Source: Sulfitobacter sp. HNIBRBA3233
Lineage (GTDB): Bacteria > Pseudomonadota > Alphaproteobacteria > Rhodobacterales > Rhodobacteraceae
NCBI RefSeq assembly: GCF_040149665.1
Contig: NZ_JBEFLP010000002.1
Location: forward strand, 186,001 to 250,000
DNA length: 64,000 bases
Direction: 5' to 3'
Part shown: positions 56,513-64,000 of the stretch, in pieces
Layout: every line of letters starts with the position of its first letter
How positions within the stretch are numbered: position 1 is the first letter of the stretch
The notes under the pieces: model-generated
The model's input: the letters and a program-made list of their open reading frames with translations, nothing else
What the model was told of the DNA's origin: nothing
Databases searched by the model: none
Position numbers and translations under genes: made by a program

Positions 56513-57124
56513 TCACTCCTTGAGATCGATCTGGACCTGAACAAATTCGACATCGTTATAGTTCATGGTCCCGCGCATCACACCGTCATTCCCCAAATTC
56601 AAAACGGCCGATATCTTTTTGCGGTTCGGGAAAGACGGGGTAAGCTGGATCGCGTTGCCGACCTGCCGGATATAGCAACTTTTCTCGCCGCCCCAGCAAT
56701 CAGCGCCGCGGGCGGCGCGCACGCGATACAGAACCTGCCCCTGATTTTCGAGGTACGTGCCGCCATTGTCCGTGACCCACGCGGCGATATTCAGAGCGGC
56801 GCTTCGATCACCGGCAAATTGAATCCGCAGGTTCGGGGAGCTGTCCAGTATCGCCTTGATCGCCGCCTCGCGCATGACCGGATTGGTAGAGAAAAGCGCG
56901 TGTTCTTTCGCGATCCTCTGCAATGCGGGGTCCTCCAGCTTCAGCATTTGCTGGATCAGCGCATATTGCATTCGCGGATCGGGGTTTTGCAGGGCCAACT
57001 GATACTTGCCGATATCCTCGACCTGCTTTTCGGCGTTTGATATGATTTCCTCGAAAGTCTGCGCCGACCCGAGAGTGCCCATCGCGCAAAGAGCGGCTGC
57101 GAGGAATGACATTTTGATGCTCAA
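56513..57124 (-). CDS. Exported protein with HEAT-like helical repeats
   Basis: A 203-residue protein with a signal peptide (MSIKMSFLAAALCAMGTLGSA-QT). Residues about 40-100 hold helical repeats (DPRMQYALIQQML, DPALQRIAKEHAL, NPVMREAAIKAIL) similar to HEAT units; the C-terminal part is beta-rich with Cys141 and Cys147 (ADCWGGEKSCYI). Start: TTG at 57124 has AAGGAAG seven bases upstream, while the ATG at 57112 has none and would give a signal peptide lacking its basic end. It is convergent with the trypsin-fold gene (8-bp gap). Family unknown. Confidence 0.65.
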   Translation of the reverse strand: MSIKMSFLAAALCAMGTLGSAQTFEEIISNAEKQVEDIGKYQLALQNPDPRMQYALIQQMLKLEDPALQRIAKEHALFSTNPVMREAAIKAILDSSPNLRIQFAGDRSAALNIAAWVTDNGGTYLENQGQVLYRVRAARGADCWGGEKSCYIRQVGNAIQLTPSFPNRKKISAVLNLGNDGVMRGTMNYNDVEFVQVQIDLKE

Positions 57125-57358
57125 GATCGTCTTCCTTTCGTGTCGCGCGTTTATAAATATTTTGGATAACGCGGTTTGGATTGACAAGAATTTTCTGGCT
57201 GTGGTTTGCGTCCCGCAGGGTTGCAGGGCGTTTGCGCGGCGGATCAGCCTGACAGGTCGCGGGATGACCGCCAAATTCCACAGACGTTGATTTGTTCGCG
57301 CGCACAGGTCACTCTGGTCGGGAAATGCCGGGTTTCTTTTTCGCGGAAACCTCATTAT

Positions 57359-57370
57359 GTTAGCGCTAAC
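57359..57370. promoter_or_regulatory. Palindromic operator upstream of edd
   Basis: GTTAGCGCTAAC is a perfect 12-bp palindrome with a central CG, the form bound by many LacI-family regulators. It lies 31 bases before the edd start, where a repressor would block transcription. The regulator gene is not in this window. Confidence 0.6.
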
Positions 57371-57401
57371 TAATGTTGAACCGAGCCTTTAGGATCTGCC
57401 C

Positions 57402-59210
57402 ATGACACTGCACCCGAAGCTGACCGAGATCACGGACCGTATCGTCGCACGCAGCGCAGACACGCGCGGCGCCTATCTCGACCGTATGGACCAAGCGCGG
57501 CGCAAGGGGCCGTCGCGCGGGCATCTGTCGTGTTCCGGTCAGGCCCATGCCTATGCGGGCGCGGGCCCGGATCAGGACAAGCTGGCCACGGGGCAACAGG
57601 GCAACCTCGGGATCGTGACGGCCTATAACGACATGCTGTCGGCGCACCAGCCCTACGAGCGCTACCCCACTCTCATCCGGGATGCGATCCGCGCGGCAGG
57701 CGGCACCGCGCAGGTGGCGGGCGGGGTGCCCGCGATGTGCGACGGCGTCACCCAAGGCGAGGCGGGGATGGAGCTGAGCCTGTTCTCGCGTGACGTGATC
57801 GCGATGGCCGCCGGTGTCGCCCTCAGCCATGCGACGTTTGATGCGGCTGTATTCCTTGGCGTGTGCGACAAGATCGTGCCGGGTCTGGTGATCGCGGCGC
57901 AGGTTTTTGGCCATTTGCCGGCCGTGTTCATCCCCGCAGGGCCGATGACCAGCGGGCTGTCGAACGACGAGAAATCGAAAGTCCGCCAGAAATTCGCCGC
58001 CGGTGAATGCGGGCGCGACGAGTTGATGCGCGCCGAGATGGCCGCCTATCACGGTCCGGGCACCTGTACCTTTTACGGTACCGCGAATACCAACCAGATG
58101 CTGATGGAATTCATGGGCCTGCATCTGCCCGGCACCAGTTTCATCAATCCCGGCAATGATCTGCGCGATGCGTTGACGGTGGAAAGCGCCCGCCGCGCGC
58201 TGTCCCTGTCCGATCTTGGCAATACCTATACGCCGGTGTGCGATATCCTGAACGAGAAGGCTTTCGTGAACGGCATCGTCGGGCTGATGGCGACGGGCGG
58301 ATCGACGAACCTGCTGATCCATCTGGTGGCCATGGCGCGCGCCGGTGGCATCGTTCTGGACTGGCAGGATTTCTCGGAAGTGTCCGATCTGGTGCCGCTG
58401 ATGGCGCGGGTCTATCCCAACGGGCTGGCGGACGTGAACCATTTCCACGCAGCAGGCGGTCTGGGCTATATGATCGGCCAGCTTCTGGATGCCGGGCTGC
58501 TCCATCCCGACACAAGCACCGTCGCGGGCGGGGGGCTGTCGCTTTATACCCAAGAGCCGTTCTTGAAGGACGGCACCGTGGCCTGGCGCGAGGGCACACG
58601 CCAAAGCCTGAACGACAAGATCCTGCGCCCTGCAAGTGATCCCTTCCAGTCCAGCGGCGGCCTGCGGCGGCTTGCGGGCAACCTTGGCACCGGTGTCATC
58701 AAGATATCGGCGGTTGCGCAGGAGCATCAGGTCGTGGAGGCGCCGGTGCGTGTTTTCCACGATCAGGACGCGGTCAAGGCGGCGTTCAAGGCCGGAGAGT
58801 TGACAGACGATGTCATCGTCGTGGTCCGGTTTCAGGGGCCGAAAGCGAACGGCATGCCCGAACTGCACAGCCTGACACCGCTTCTGGGGATCTGTCAGGG
58901 GCGCGGGCAGAAGGTGGCGCTGGTCACCGACGGGCGCATGTCCGGCGCGTCGGGCAAGGTGCCTGCCGCGATCCATGTCTGCCCCGAAGCGCTGGACGGC
59001 GGACCGATTGCCAAACTGCGCGACGGTGACATGCTGCGGGTGGATGCGCGGGCCGGTACGCTTGAGATCCTGACAGAGGGTGTGCTGGACCGTCCTGCGG
59101 AAACCGCGGACCTTACGGGAAATCACTATGGCACCGGTCGCGAACTCTTCACCGCGTTTCGCGCGGCAGTGGGTGCCGCGGACAGTGGCGCAAGCGTATT
59201 CGGGAGCTGA
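57402..59210 (+). CDS. edd: Phosphogluconate dehydratase
   Basis: A 602-residue enzyme of the IlvD/Edd family. It dehydrates 6-phosphogluconate to KDPG, the entry step of the Entner-Doudoroff pathway. Cluster and active-site regions visible are [72 protein letters not shown] and [22 protein letters not shown] lies seven bases before the ATG. Length normal. Followed after three bases by eda. Confidence 0.96.
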   Translation: MTLHPKLTEITDRIVARSADTRGAYLDRMDQARRKGPSRGHLSCSGQAHAYAGAGPDQDKLATGQQGNLGIVTAYNDMLSAHQPYERYPTLIRDAIRAAGGTAQVAGGVPAMCDGVTQGEAGMELSLFSRDVIAMAAGVALSHATFDAAVFLGVCDKIVPGLVIAAQVFGHLPAVFIPAGPMTSGLSNDEKSKVRQKFAAGECGRDELMRAEMAAYHGPGTCTFYGTANTNQMLMEFMGLHLPGTSFINPGNDLRDALTVESARRALSLSDLGNTYTPVCDILNEKAFVNGIVGLMATGGSTNLLIHLVAMARAGGIVLDWQDFSEVSDLVPLMARVYPNGLADVNHFHAAGGLGYMIGQLLDAGLLHPDTSTVAGGGLSLYTQEPFLKDGTVAWREGTRQSLNDKILRPASDPFQSSGGLRRLAGNLGTGVIKISAVAQEHQVVEAPVRVFHDQDAVKAAFKAGELTDDVIVVVRFQGPKANGMPELHSLTPLLGICQGRGQKVALVTDGRMSGASGKVPAAIHVCPEALDGGPIAKLRDGDMLRVDARAGTLEILTEGVLDRPAETADLTGNHYGTGRELFTAFRAAVGAADSGASVFGS

Positions 59211-59213
59211 AGC

Positions 59214-59852
59214 ATGACAGGCCAGACGCATTTCATTCGTGAACTCGCGGGGCTTGCCCCGATCATCCCTGTGCTAGTGGTCGACGACGTGGCCGATGCG
59301 GTGCCGCTGGCGCAGGCGCTGGTGCGCGGCGGCCTGCCGGTGCTCGAAGTCACCCTGCGCACCTCCTGCGCACTGGATGTGATTGCGGCGATGTCCGCCG
59401 TCGAAGGCGCGCGGGTCGGCGCGGGAACGCTGGTCACACCGCAGGATGTGAAGGCCGCGATGAATGCGGGTGCGACCTTCGGCGTGTCGCCGGGCGCACC
59501 GGAGGCGCTGCTGTCGGCGTGCGAGGCCGCCAAACTGCCGTTTCTGCCCGGGGCGGCAACAGCGACAGAAGCGATGACGCTCGCCGCGCGCGGCTATGAT
59601 ATCCTTAAATTCTTCCCCGCCGAAGGGGCGGGCGGGATCACCACCCTGAAAGGTCTGGGCGGGCCGTTGCCGCAGATTTCATTCTGTCCCACCGGTGGTG
59701 TCAGCCCCGAGAACGCAGAGCGGTATCTGGCCCTTCCGAATGTCGTCTGTGCGGGCGGAAGCTGGATCGCACCCGCCGAACTGGTACGGGCAGGCGACTG
59801 GGCGCAGATCGAAGAACGCGCGCGCGCAGCGTCTAGACTGTCACGCGGTTAA
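59214..59852 (+). CDS. eda: 2-dehydro-3-deoxyphosphogluconate aldolase (KDPG/KHG aldolase)
   Basis: The 212-residue class I aldolase splits KDPG into pyruvate and glyceraldehyde 3-phosphate. VLEVTLRTSCAL carries the catalytic Glu, VGAGTLVTPQDVKAAMNAGA the phosphate site, and YDILKFFPAEGAGG the Schiff-base lysine; CPTGGVSPENAERYLAL closes the barrel. Paired with edd in one operon. Confidence 0.95.
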   Translation: MTGQTHFIRELAGLAPIIPVLVVDDVADAVPLAQALVRGGLPVLEVTLRTSCALDVIAAMSAVEGARVGAGTLVTPQDVKAAMNAGATFGVSPGAPEALLSACEAAKLPFLPGAATATEAMTLAARGYDILKFFPAEGAGGITTLKGLGGPLPQISFCPTGGVSPENAERYLALPNVVCAGGSWIAPAELVRAGDWAQIEERARAASRLSRG

Positions 59853-60236
59853 GCCGGCGCACCGGACCGCTTGCTGCACATGCGCAACAGCGCCCAAACC
59901 CCGCCTGCGGGCCGATGGAACAGTGTTCTGGTTTCTTTGCATTTTTCATGATATTATTCTGTGAGGGGAGAGATCTCGCTCATCGGAGGATGTGCGGGGG
60001 ACAACTATTCTAACTGAGCTTTGATGCGGCCGTTTTGTCCGCATGATTTTTTGCCGTCAGGAGTTTGCGTTGTATCGAGCGCGAAGACGGGACCGAATGA
60101 CGAGACGCAAAAGCCTCAAATAGCAAGAAATATCTGATAAACAGTTTGTTAACTGAAAAGATCAGGCTGAAGTCTCGCATGGCTCTTTAATTGGTTGTTG
60201 CGTCAACTCGCAGATAGTAGACGATGGGCGGCAGTG
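59853..60236. other. Intergenic region between eda and the MarR-type gene
   Basis: The 384 bp contain no supported gene. The right half is AT-rich and contains a hairpin with a T run (60024-60051) and a short inverted repeat CAGTT-N4-AACTG at 60142-60155 that could be the self-operator of the downstream regulator. Confidence 0.5.
60024..60051 (+). terminator. Terminator-like hairpin, probably of edd-eda
   Basis: ATGCGG (60024-60029) pairs with CCGCAT (60039-60044), followed by GA and six T. It is 170 bases after the eda stop, in plus orientation; the stem is short, so confidence is limited. Confidence 0.5.
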
Positions 60237-60695
60237 ATGACAGATAGCAAGCACGGTGGCATGGAAACAAAACTGGAACAGACCGAAAGGGCCCTGCCCA
60301 TCGCGTTGCTGAGGGCGCGCGAGAAGGTGATGGGGCCCGTGCGCGAAATGTTAGCCAATGCACCAGTGAACGAACAGAAATGGCGGGTGCTGCGGGTGCT
60401 CGACGAAAGCGGCGCGCAGGACCAGAACAGCATCGCCCGGGCGGCCTGTCTGCTGCTTCCCAGCCTCACCCGTATCCTGCGGGCGATGGAATGCGATGGC
60501 CTGATCTCGCGCTGCCCGGACCCAGAAGACAGGCGCCGCAGCATCGTGACCATTGAACAGGGCGGTCGCGATATCCTCGAGAGGTACAAGGACCAGGCGC
60601 GAAAGATCACGGCGGATTTGCGCGAGTCTTTCGGTGCCGACAAGCTCGACAATTTACTCGATCTTCTCGAAGACCTTCAGCGCACCAAGGTCTAG
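60237..60695 (+). CDS. MarR-family regulator, HpaR-like
   Basis: A 152-residue winged-helix regulator: NEQKWRVLRVLDESGAQDQN leads into the recognition helix PSLTRILRAMECDGLI, and the wing SRCPDPEDRRRSIVTIEQGG is typical of MarR proteins. Residues from EQTERALPIALLRAREKVM resemble HpaR, the repressor of homoprotocatechuate catabolism. No hpa genes are in this window, so it is an orphan here. Start at the first ATG after an in-frame GTG; a shorter form from 60261 is also possible. It is convergent with the sulfatase gene (8-bp gap). Confidence 0.85.
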   Translation: MTDSKHGGMETKLEQTERALPIALLRAREKVMGPVREMLANAPVNEQKWRVLRVLDESGAQDQNSIARAACLLLPSLTRILRAMECDGLISRCPDPEDRRRSIVTIEQGGRDILERYKDQARKITADLRESFGADKLDNLLDLLEDLQRTKV

Positions 60696-60703
60696 ACCTT
60701 CGC

Positions 60704-62353
60704 TTACTCCTCGCGGGTCGGCCGGTGTTTCTGCCGGACAGGCCCTCTGTAGCGTTCGGTCAGATCGTCGGGCACTTCGCTTCCGTCGTAGAGAAACGGC
60801 AGGATCCCCCGTCTGAGGGACCGTCCCCGCGACGCCTCGATATCGGCATCCGACCTGGTCACGCGCTGGGACATCCGCCGCCCCCACCTTGCAAGCGCAT
60901 CGTAAAGAACGCCCAGGGCAGGGTGGTCGTTACCGTGCTTGGCCAGATCGTTGAATTCATCCGGATCGGTTTCCAGATCGAAGAGCATCGGCCGGAACCC
61001 GCCCTCTGCATGGATCAGCTTGAACCGCCCGTCAAAGACCATGAACAGCCGTGCGTCCCGCGGTTGAAGACCGAGCTTCATGCATTGCGGCGTCGCCGAG
61101 TAATCGTATTCCGAGATCGCCACCTCGCGCCAGTCGGGGGTCTGCCCGTGCAGCCATGGCATCAGGGACCGGCCTTCGATGATGTGATCGGGCACGGCGC
61201 CGCCCGCGGCCTCGACAAAGGTCGCGGCCAGATCGATGCTTTCGACCAGTGCATCGCAGGTCGTCCCGCGCGTTGCATCCGCGGCGCGGCGCGGATCGTA
61301 GACGATCAGCGGCACCTTCACCGATGCCTCGTGGAACATGTCCTTCTCGCCCAGCCAGTGATCGCCCAGATAATCGCCGTGGTCCGAGGTCAGGACGATC
61401 ATCGTGTCGTCCATCCGTCCGGTATGCTCCAGATGATCCAGCAAGCGGCCCAGCTGGTCGTCGCACTGTTTGATAAGGCCCATGTAGGCGGGAATTACCT
61501 TTTCACGGACCTCGTCGCGCTGGAAGGCCGACGCGATCTTGCTTTCCATATAGGCTGCCAGAACCGGATGCGTGTCCTCGCGCTCCGCCTCGTGGCGTTT
61601 GGCCGGGGGCACATGGGCGGGGCCGTACATATCGTTGTAGGGCGCGGGCACGATATAGGGCCAATGCGGTTTGATATAGCTGACATGCGCGCACCATGGC
61701 CCTTCCTGCCGGTCGATGAAATCGATCGTGCGCGAGGTAAGCCAGGGCGTTTCGCTGTCGGGCTCGGCAATGTTCGCGGGTTTGTCCGCGTTGCGAAACA
61801 TCCACCCCGAAGCGATCTGGTCGTTCGATACGGCGGCATTCGCGTAATCGGCCCAGGGATTTTCGCCGTCGTATCCCCTTGATTTGAGGTATTCATTATA
61901 GGGCGAGCGTTTCTCGTCGTAGTAGCCGTCCGGCCCGTAGCCCCACAGGCCGTCATCGCGGATCCAGACATCAAAGCCGCATTCGGCCTGCCGTGCGCCG
62001 ATCACGCTGTCGGGCGACAGGCCCAGCCGCGCCATCCCCTCGGCGTCTGCCTTCATATGGGTCTTGCCGATCAGCCAGCAGTCCATGCCGAGCTTGCGCA
62101 GATGATCGCCCATCGTCTGCTCGCCCACCCGCAGCGGAAACCCGTTCCATTGCGCGCCGTGGCTTGAGGCATAGCGGCCCGTGTAGGTGCACATCCTGCT
62201 GGCCCCGCAGATGGGCGACTGGACGTAGGCATTGGTAAAGCGCACGCCCATCGCGGCAACGCGGTCGAAATTCGGGGTGTCGAGATGCGGATGCCCCGCG
62301 CAGCCGAGATAGTCGAAACGCAGCTGGTCATACATGATGAAAAGGATGTTCAA
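60704..62353 (-). CDS. Sulfatase/phosphonate monoester hydrolase-superfamily protein
   Basis: A 549-residue hydrolase of the alkaline-phosphatase superfamily. Metal site residues are in FIMYDQLRFDYLGCAG and TSDHGDYLGDHWLGEKD. The formylglycine position is the Cys in SPICGASRMCTYTGRY, which fits the C-x-A-x-R sulfatase consensus and could be modified by a formylglycine-generating enzyme. The lysine/His pair appears in WLIGKTHMK and YIKPHWPY. Without a signal peptide it is probably cytoplasmic. Substrate could be a sulfate ester or a phosphonate monoester. The TTG start has GGAG seven bases upstream. Confidence 0.85.
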   Translation of the reverse strand: MNILFIMYDQLRFDYLGCAGHPHLDTPNFDRVAAMGVRFTNAYVQSPICGASRMCTYTGRYASSHGAQWNGFPLRVGEQTMGDHLRKLGMDCWLIGKTHMKADAEGMARLGLSPDSVIGARQAECGFDVWIRDDGLWGYGPDGYYDEKRSPYNEYLKSRGYDGENPWADYANAAVSNDQIASGWMFRNADKPANIAEPDSETPWLTSRTIDFIDRQEGPWCAHVSYIKPHWPYIVPAPYNDMYGPAHVPPAKRHEAEREDTHPVLAAYMESKIASAFQRDEVREKVIPAYMGLIKQCDDQLGRLLDHLEHTGRMDDTMIVLTSDHGDYLGDHWLGEKDMFHEASVKVPLIVYDPRRAADATRGTTCDALVESIDLAATFVEAAGGAVPDHIIEGRSLMPWLHGQTPDWREVAISEYDYSATPQCMKLGLQPRDARLFMVFDGRFKLIHAEGGFRPMLFDLETDPDEFNDLAKHGNDHPALGVLYDALARWGRRMSQRVTRSDADIEASRGRSLRRGILPFLYDGSEVPDDLTERYRGPVRQKHRPTREE

Positions 62354-62565
62354 GACACAGCTCCGGTCTGATGTATGCAGGGATCGCCGCGGCCCTTGCG
62401 CGGGCCGGCAACGCGCCTTTGCCTGTATTTTGGTCGCGCGACCGTGACACGAAAAGCGCAGCCATCACAAGTTCGCCGTTCGGCGGTGCCGCGCACCTTG
62501 GCGCGCCCGCGCGGTTCACGCTACCAAGTAGGCCGCTGGGGGGCGAAAACAGACGGAATACACTC

Positions 62566-63498
62566 ATGCTTCGCAGCCTTCTCGCCGCGCTTGTCGGTTC
62601 GTGCTTTCTTGCAGTCGGATTGTCCGATGCTGCCATGGCGCAGGACCGCAACAGGCTGGGCTATGGCCGGTTGATGAGCAATGACTACATCGGCGATGGC
62701 AAGGACCGCTGGCGCACGGGGTCCTGGACGTCCTCGCGGGTCTGGGGAAAGACCGACTGGCAGGGATCGGCGCCGTCGCAATTCGGTGATCTGGTCGAAC
62801 TGCGCCTTTCGTTTGAAATTCTCGCCCCCGAGAACCTTTCCGCACCGGCGGTCGGTGACCGGCCCTATGCCGGATCGCTGTCGGTGGGCGCGCATACGCA
62901 TTTCGACTGGAACGGGCTCGAAACCTCGATGGGCGCCGATCTGGTTTTTACCGGCTCGGGCACGGGGCTGGGCAAGCTCCAGCAACAGCTCCACGAAGCG
63001 TTCGGCGTGGACGCGCCGTCCGAAGCGCTGCTGGATGCGCAGATCGGCGGCGGTCTGCATCCCACTGTGGTGGCCGAACTCGGGCGCACGCTGGATCTGG
63101 GCCCGGCGCTGAGGTTGCGGCCCTTTGTCGAGGGGCGTGCGGGCGCCGAAACCATGGTGCGCGCGGGCATGGATCTGACGATCGGGCGCATCGGGCAGGG
63201 TGAATTCATGGTACGCGAAAGCGTGACCGGCCACCGCTACCGCGTCATCCAGAATTCTGACACCACCGGATTTTCCTTCCTGCTGGGTGCCGATGTCGCG
63301 CATGTCGCGGACAGCATCTACCTGCCCGAAGACCGCGGGTACGAGCTGACGCCAAGCCGCGACAGGCTGCGCGCGGGCGTCCATTGGCAGGGCAGGACCG
63401 CGTCGGCCTTCTATGGTCTTACCTATCTGAGCGAGGAATTCGAAGCCCAGACCGAAGGCCAGTTGACAGGATCCGTCCGGATCAACCTGAGCTTCTAG
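62566..63498 (+). CDS. LpxR-family outer-membrane lipid A 3'-O-deacylase-like protein
   Basis: A 310-residue protein with a signal peptide (AAMA-QD) and a beta-barrel alternation throughout, ending in VRINLSF with a C-terminal Phe, the outer-membrane signature. LpxR landmarks are visible: Asn39-Asp40 (RLMSNDYIGDG), GDRPYAGSL (98-105), and the active His143 in QQQLHEAFG. LpxR removes 3'-linked acyl chains of lipid A. The start at 62566 begins the signal peptide; the frame is open upstream to 62371. Confidence 0.85.
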   Translation: MLRSLLAALVGSCFLAVGLSDAAMAQDRNRLGYGRLMSNDYIGDGKDRWRTGSWTSSRVWGKTDWQGSAPSQFGDLVELRLSFEILAPENLSAPAVGDRPYAGSLSVGAHTHFDWNGLETSMGADLVFTGSGTGLGKLQQQLHEAFGVDAPSEALLDAQIGGGLHPTVVAELGRTLDLGPALRLRPFVEGRAGAETMVRAGMDLTIGRIGQGEFMVRESVTGHRYRVIQNSDTTGFSFLLGADVAHVADSIYLPEDRGYELTPSRDRLRAGVHWQGRTASAFYGLTYLSEEFEAQTEGQLTGSVRINLSF

Positions 63499-63629
63499 GT
63501 GCATCCGCCTCGTTCTTGTCGTCGTCCGTGCAACAGTTTTATGTCCTGAGACATAAACGCTCTTCCGCAGGCGAATCATCTTTGCTAGCCTTGTGGGAAT
63601 AAAAAAAGAACGAGGCAGGCGTAACAGAT

Positions 63630-64000
63630 ATGGGAACGGGCTTTCGTGGCACGTTCGTCATCTCTTGGTCGCAAACAGAAATTGATGGTCTTGACGCTGC
63701 ACCCGTGCAGTCGTTGAGCGTAGGGGGCGCATGGGCGTGGCGCGGCGATGCCGTGCGCGTGGACGGACCATCGGATGTGTTGCGGCTGGACAGGGCGGAC
63801 GGCGCAGAAGAATTGCGCAAACGGGCGGCACGCATGGTTCACCGTTTGGTGGGTGCGGCGTTGGAACGGGAAACCGATCCGCGCGCGACGCTTCGGGCTG
63901 CCGACACTTCCGTGCCCTTGATGGACAACAGCTTCGTCGTCACAGATGGCTCCAAAAGCTACAGTGTGACCCTGATCGAGGTCGGTCGCGGCGCGCAGCC
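63630..64000 (+). CDS. Hint domain-containing protein, N-terminal part (3' end outside window)
   Basis: The frame is open from the ATG at 63630 to the window edge (about 123 residues). It reads MGTGFRGTFVISWSQTEIDG, then GGAWAWRGDAVRVDGPSDVL and FVVTDGSKSYSVTLIEVG. This N-terminal region matches a conserved Rhodobacterales family whose C-terminal half is a Hint (hedgehog/intein-type) domain, which self-cleaves. The Hint domain itself lies beyond the window, so this call rests on recognising the N-terminal region. Confidence 0.62.
   Translation, partial: MGTGFRGTFVISWSQTEIDGLDAAPVQSLSVGGAWAWRGDAVRVDGPSDVLRLDRADGAEELRKRAARMVHRLVGAALERETDPRATLRAADTSVPLMDNSFVVTDGSKSYSVTLIEVGRGAQ

Overview
The window is GC-rich alphaproteobacterial chromosome. 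Gene content and order point to Rhodobacterales (Roseobacter group): a fused TAXI-type TRAP transporter, a dimethylglycine-dehydrogenase-like GcvT-family protein, xdhABC joined to a BMP-type ABC importer, hisS-hisZ-hisG, an adenosylcobalamin-dependent NrdJ, a SlyX/DUF1489 neighbourhood and a Hint-domain protein at the right edge. The genus cannot be fixed from the sequence alone. No CRISPR array, insertion sequence, integrase or prophage is visible.

Layout. 1-5.9 kb: the end of a TAXI solute receptor, its fused permease, an acyl-CoA-ligase-like adenylate-forming enzyme and a ThDP enzyme, closed by a strong terminator; this looks like an uptake and activation cassette for an unidentified carboxylate. 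6-8.8 kb: a two-subunit periplasmic molybdenum hydroxylase (IorAB-like), then tRNA-Gln with its promoter. 9.3-12.3 kb: an MscS-type channel with a BON domain, a quinone-oxidoreductase-like dehydrogenase and an SH3-domain secreted protein. 12.4-20.6 kb (plus strand): 2-hydroxyacid dehydrogenase, gamma-glutamyltransferase, GlcD-like flavoenzyme, GcvT-family demethylase and two small envelope proteins. 20.6-24.8 kb (minus): a tightly overlapping operon AKR - FAD amine oxidase - DUF938 - GH25 lipoprotein, preceded by a GST gene. 25-34.4 kb (minus): one long operon xdhA-xdhB-xdhC-ATPase-permease-permease-BMP receptor, closed by a terminator; it couples purine-type uptake to xanthine oxidation.

34.7-45.9 kb: dnaE, a lipoprotein, slyX, hisS-hisZ-hisG, a DUF1489 gene and nrdJ with a strong terminator. 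46.2-48.5 kb: a complete queuosine-precursor operon queC-queD-queE-queF, whose leader holds a clear preQ1-I riboswitch that overlaps the ribosome binding site. 48.7-50.3 kb: an Fe(II)/2-oxoglutarate PKHD hydroxylase encoded 3 bp downstream of an exported protein with Gly-Glu repeat tracts. 50.7-57.1 kb: six genes for exported or membrane-anchored proteins of unknown function, including a trypsin-fold protein and a Gln/Pro-rich peptidoglycan-binding protein, visibly less GC-rich than their surroundings; this is the best candidate in the window for an undescribed system. 57.3-59.9 kb: edd-eda (Entner-Doudoroff) behind a perfect LacI-type palindrome. 60-64 kb: a MarR/HpaR-like regulator, a sulfatase-superfamily hydrolase, an LpxR-like outer-membrane lipid A deacylase and the start of a Hint-domain protein.

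A short dispersed repeat occurs three times. Two copies are intergenic (13.4 and 28.3 kb). The third is inside xdhA, where it is read in frame as the linker between the Fe-S and FAD domains.
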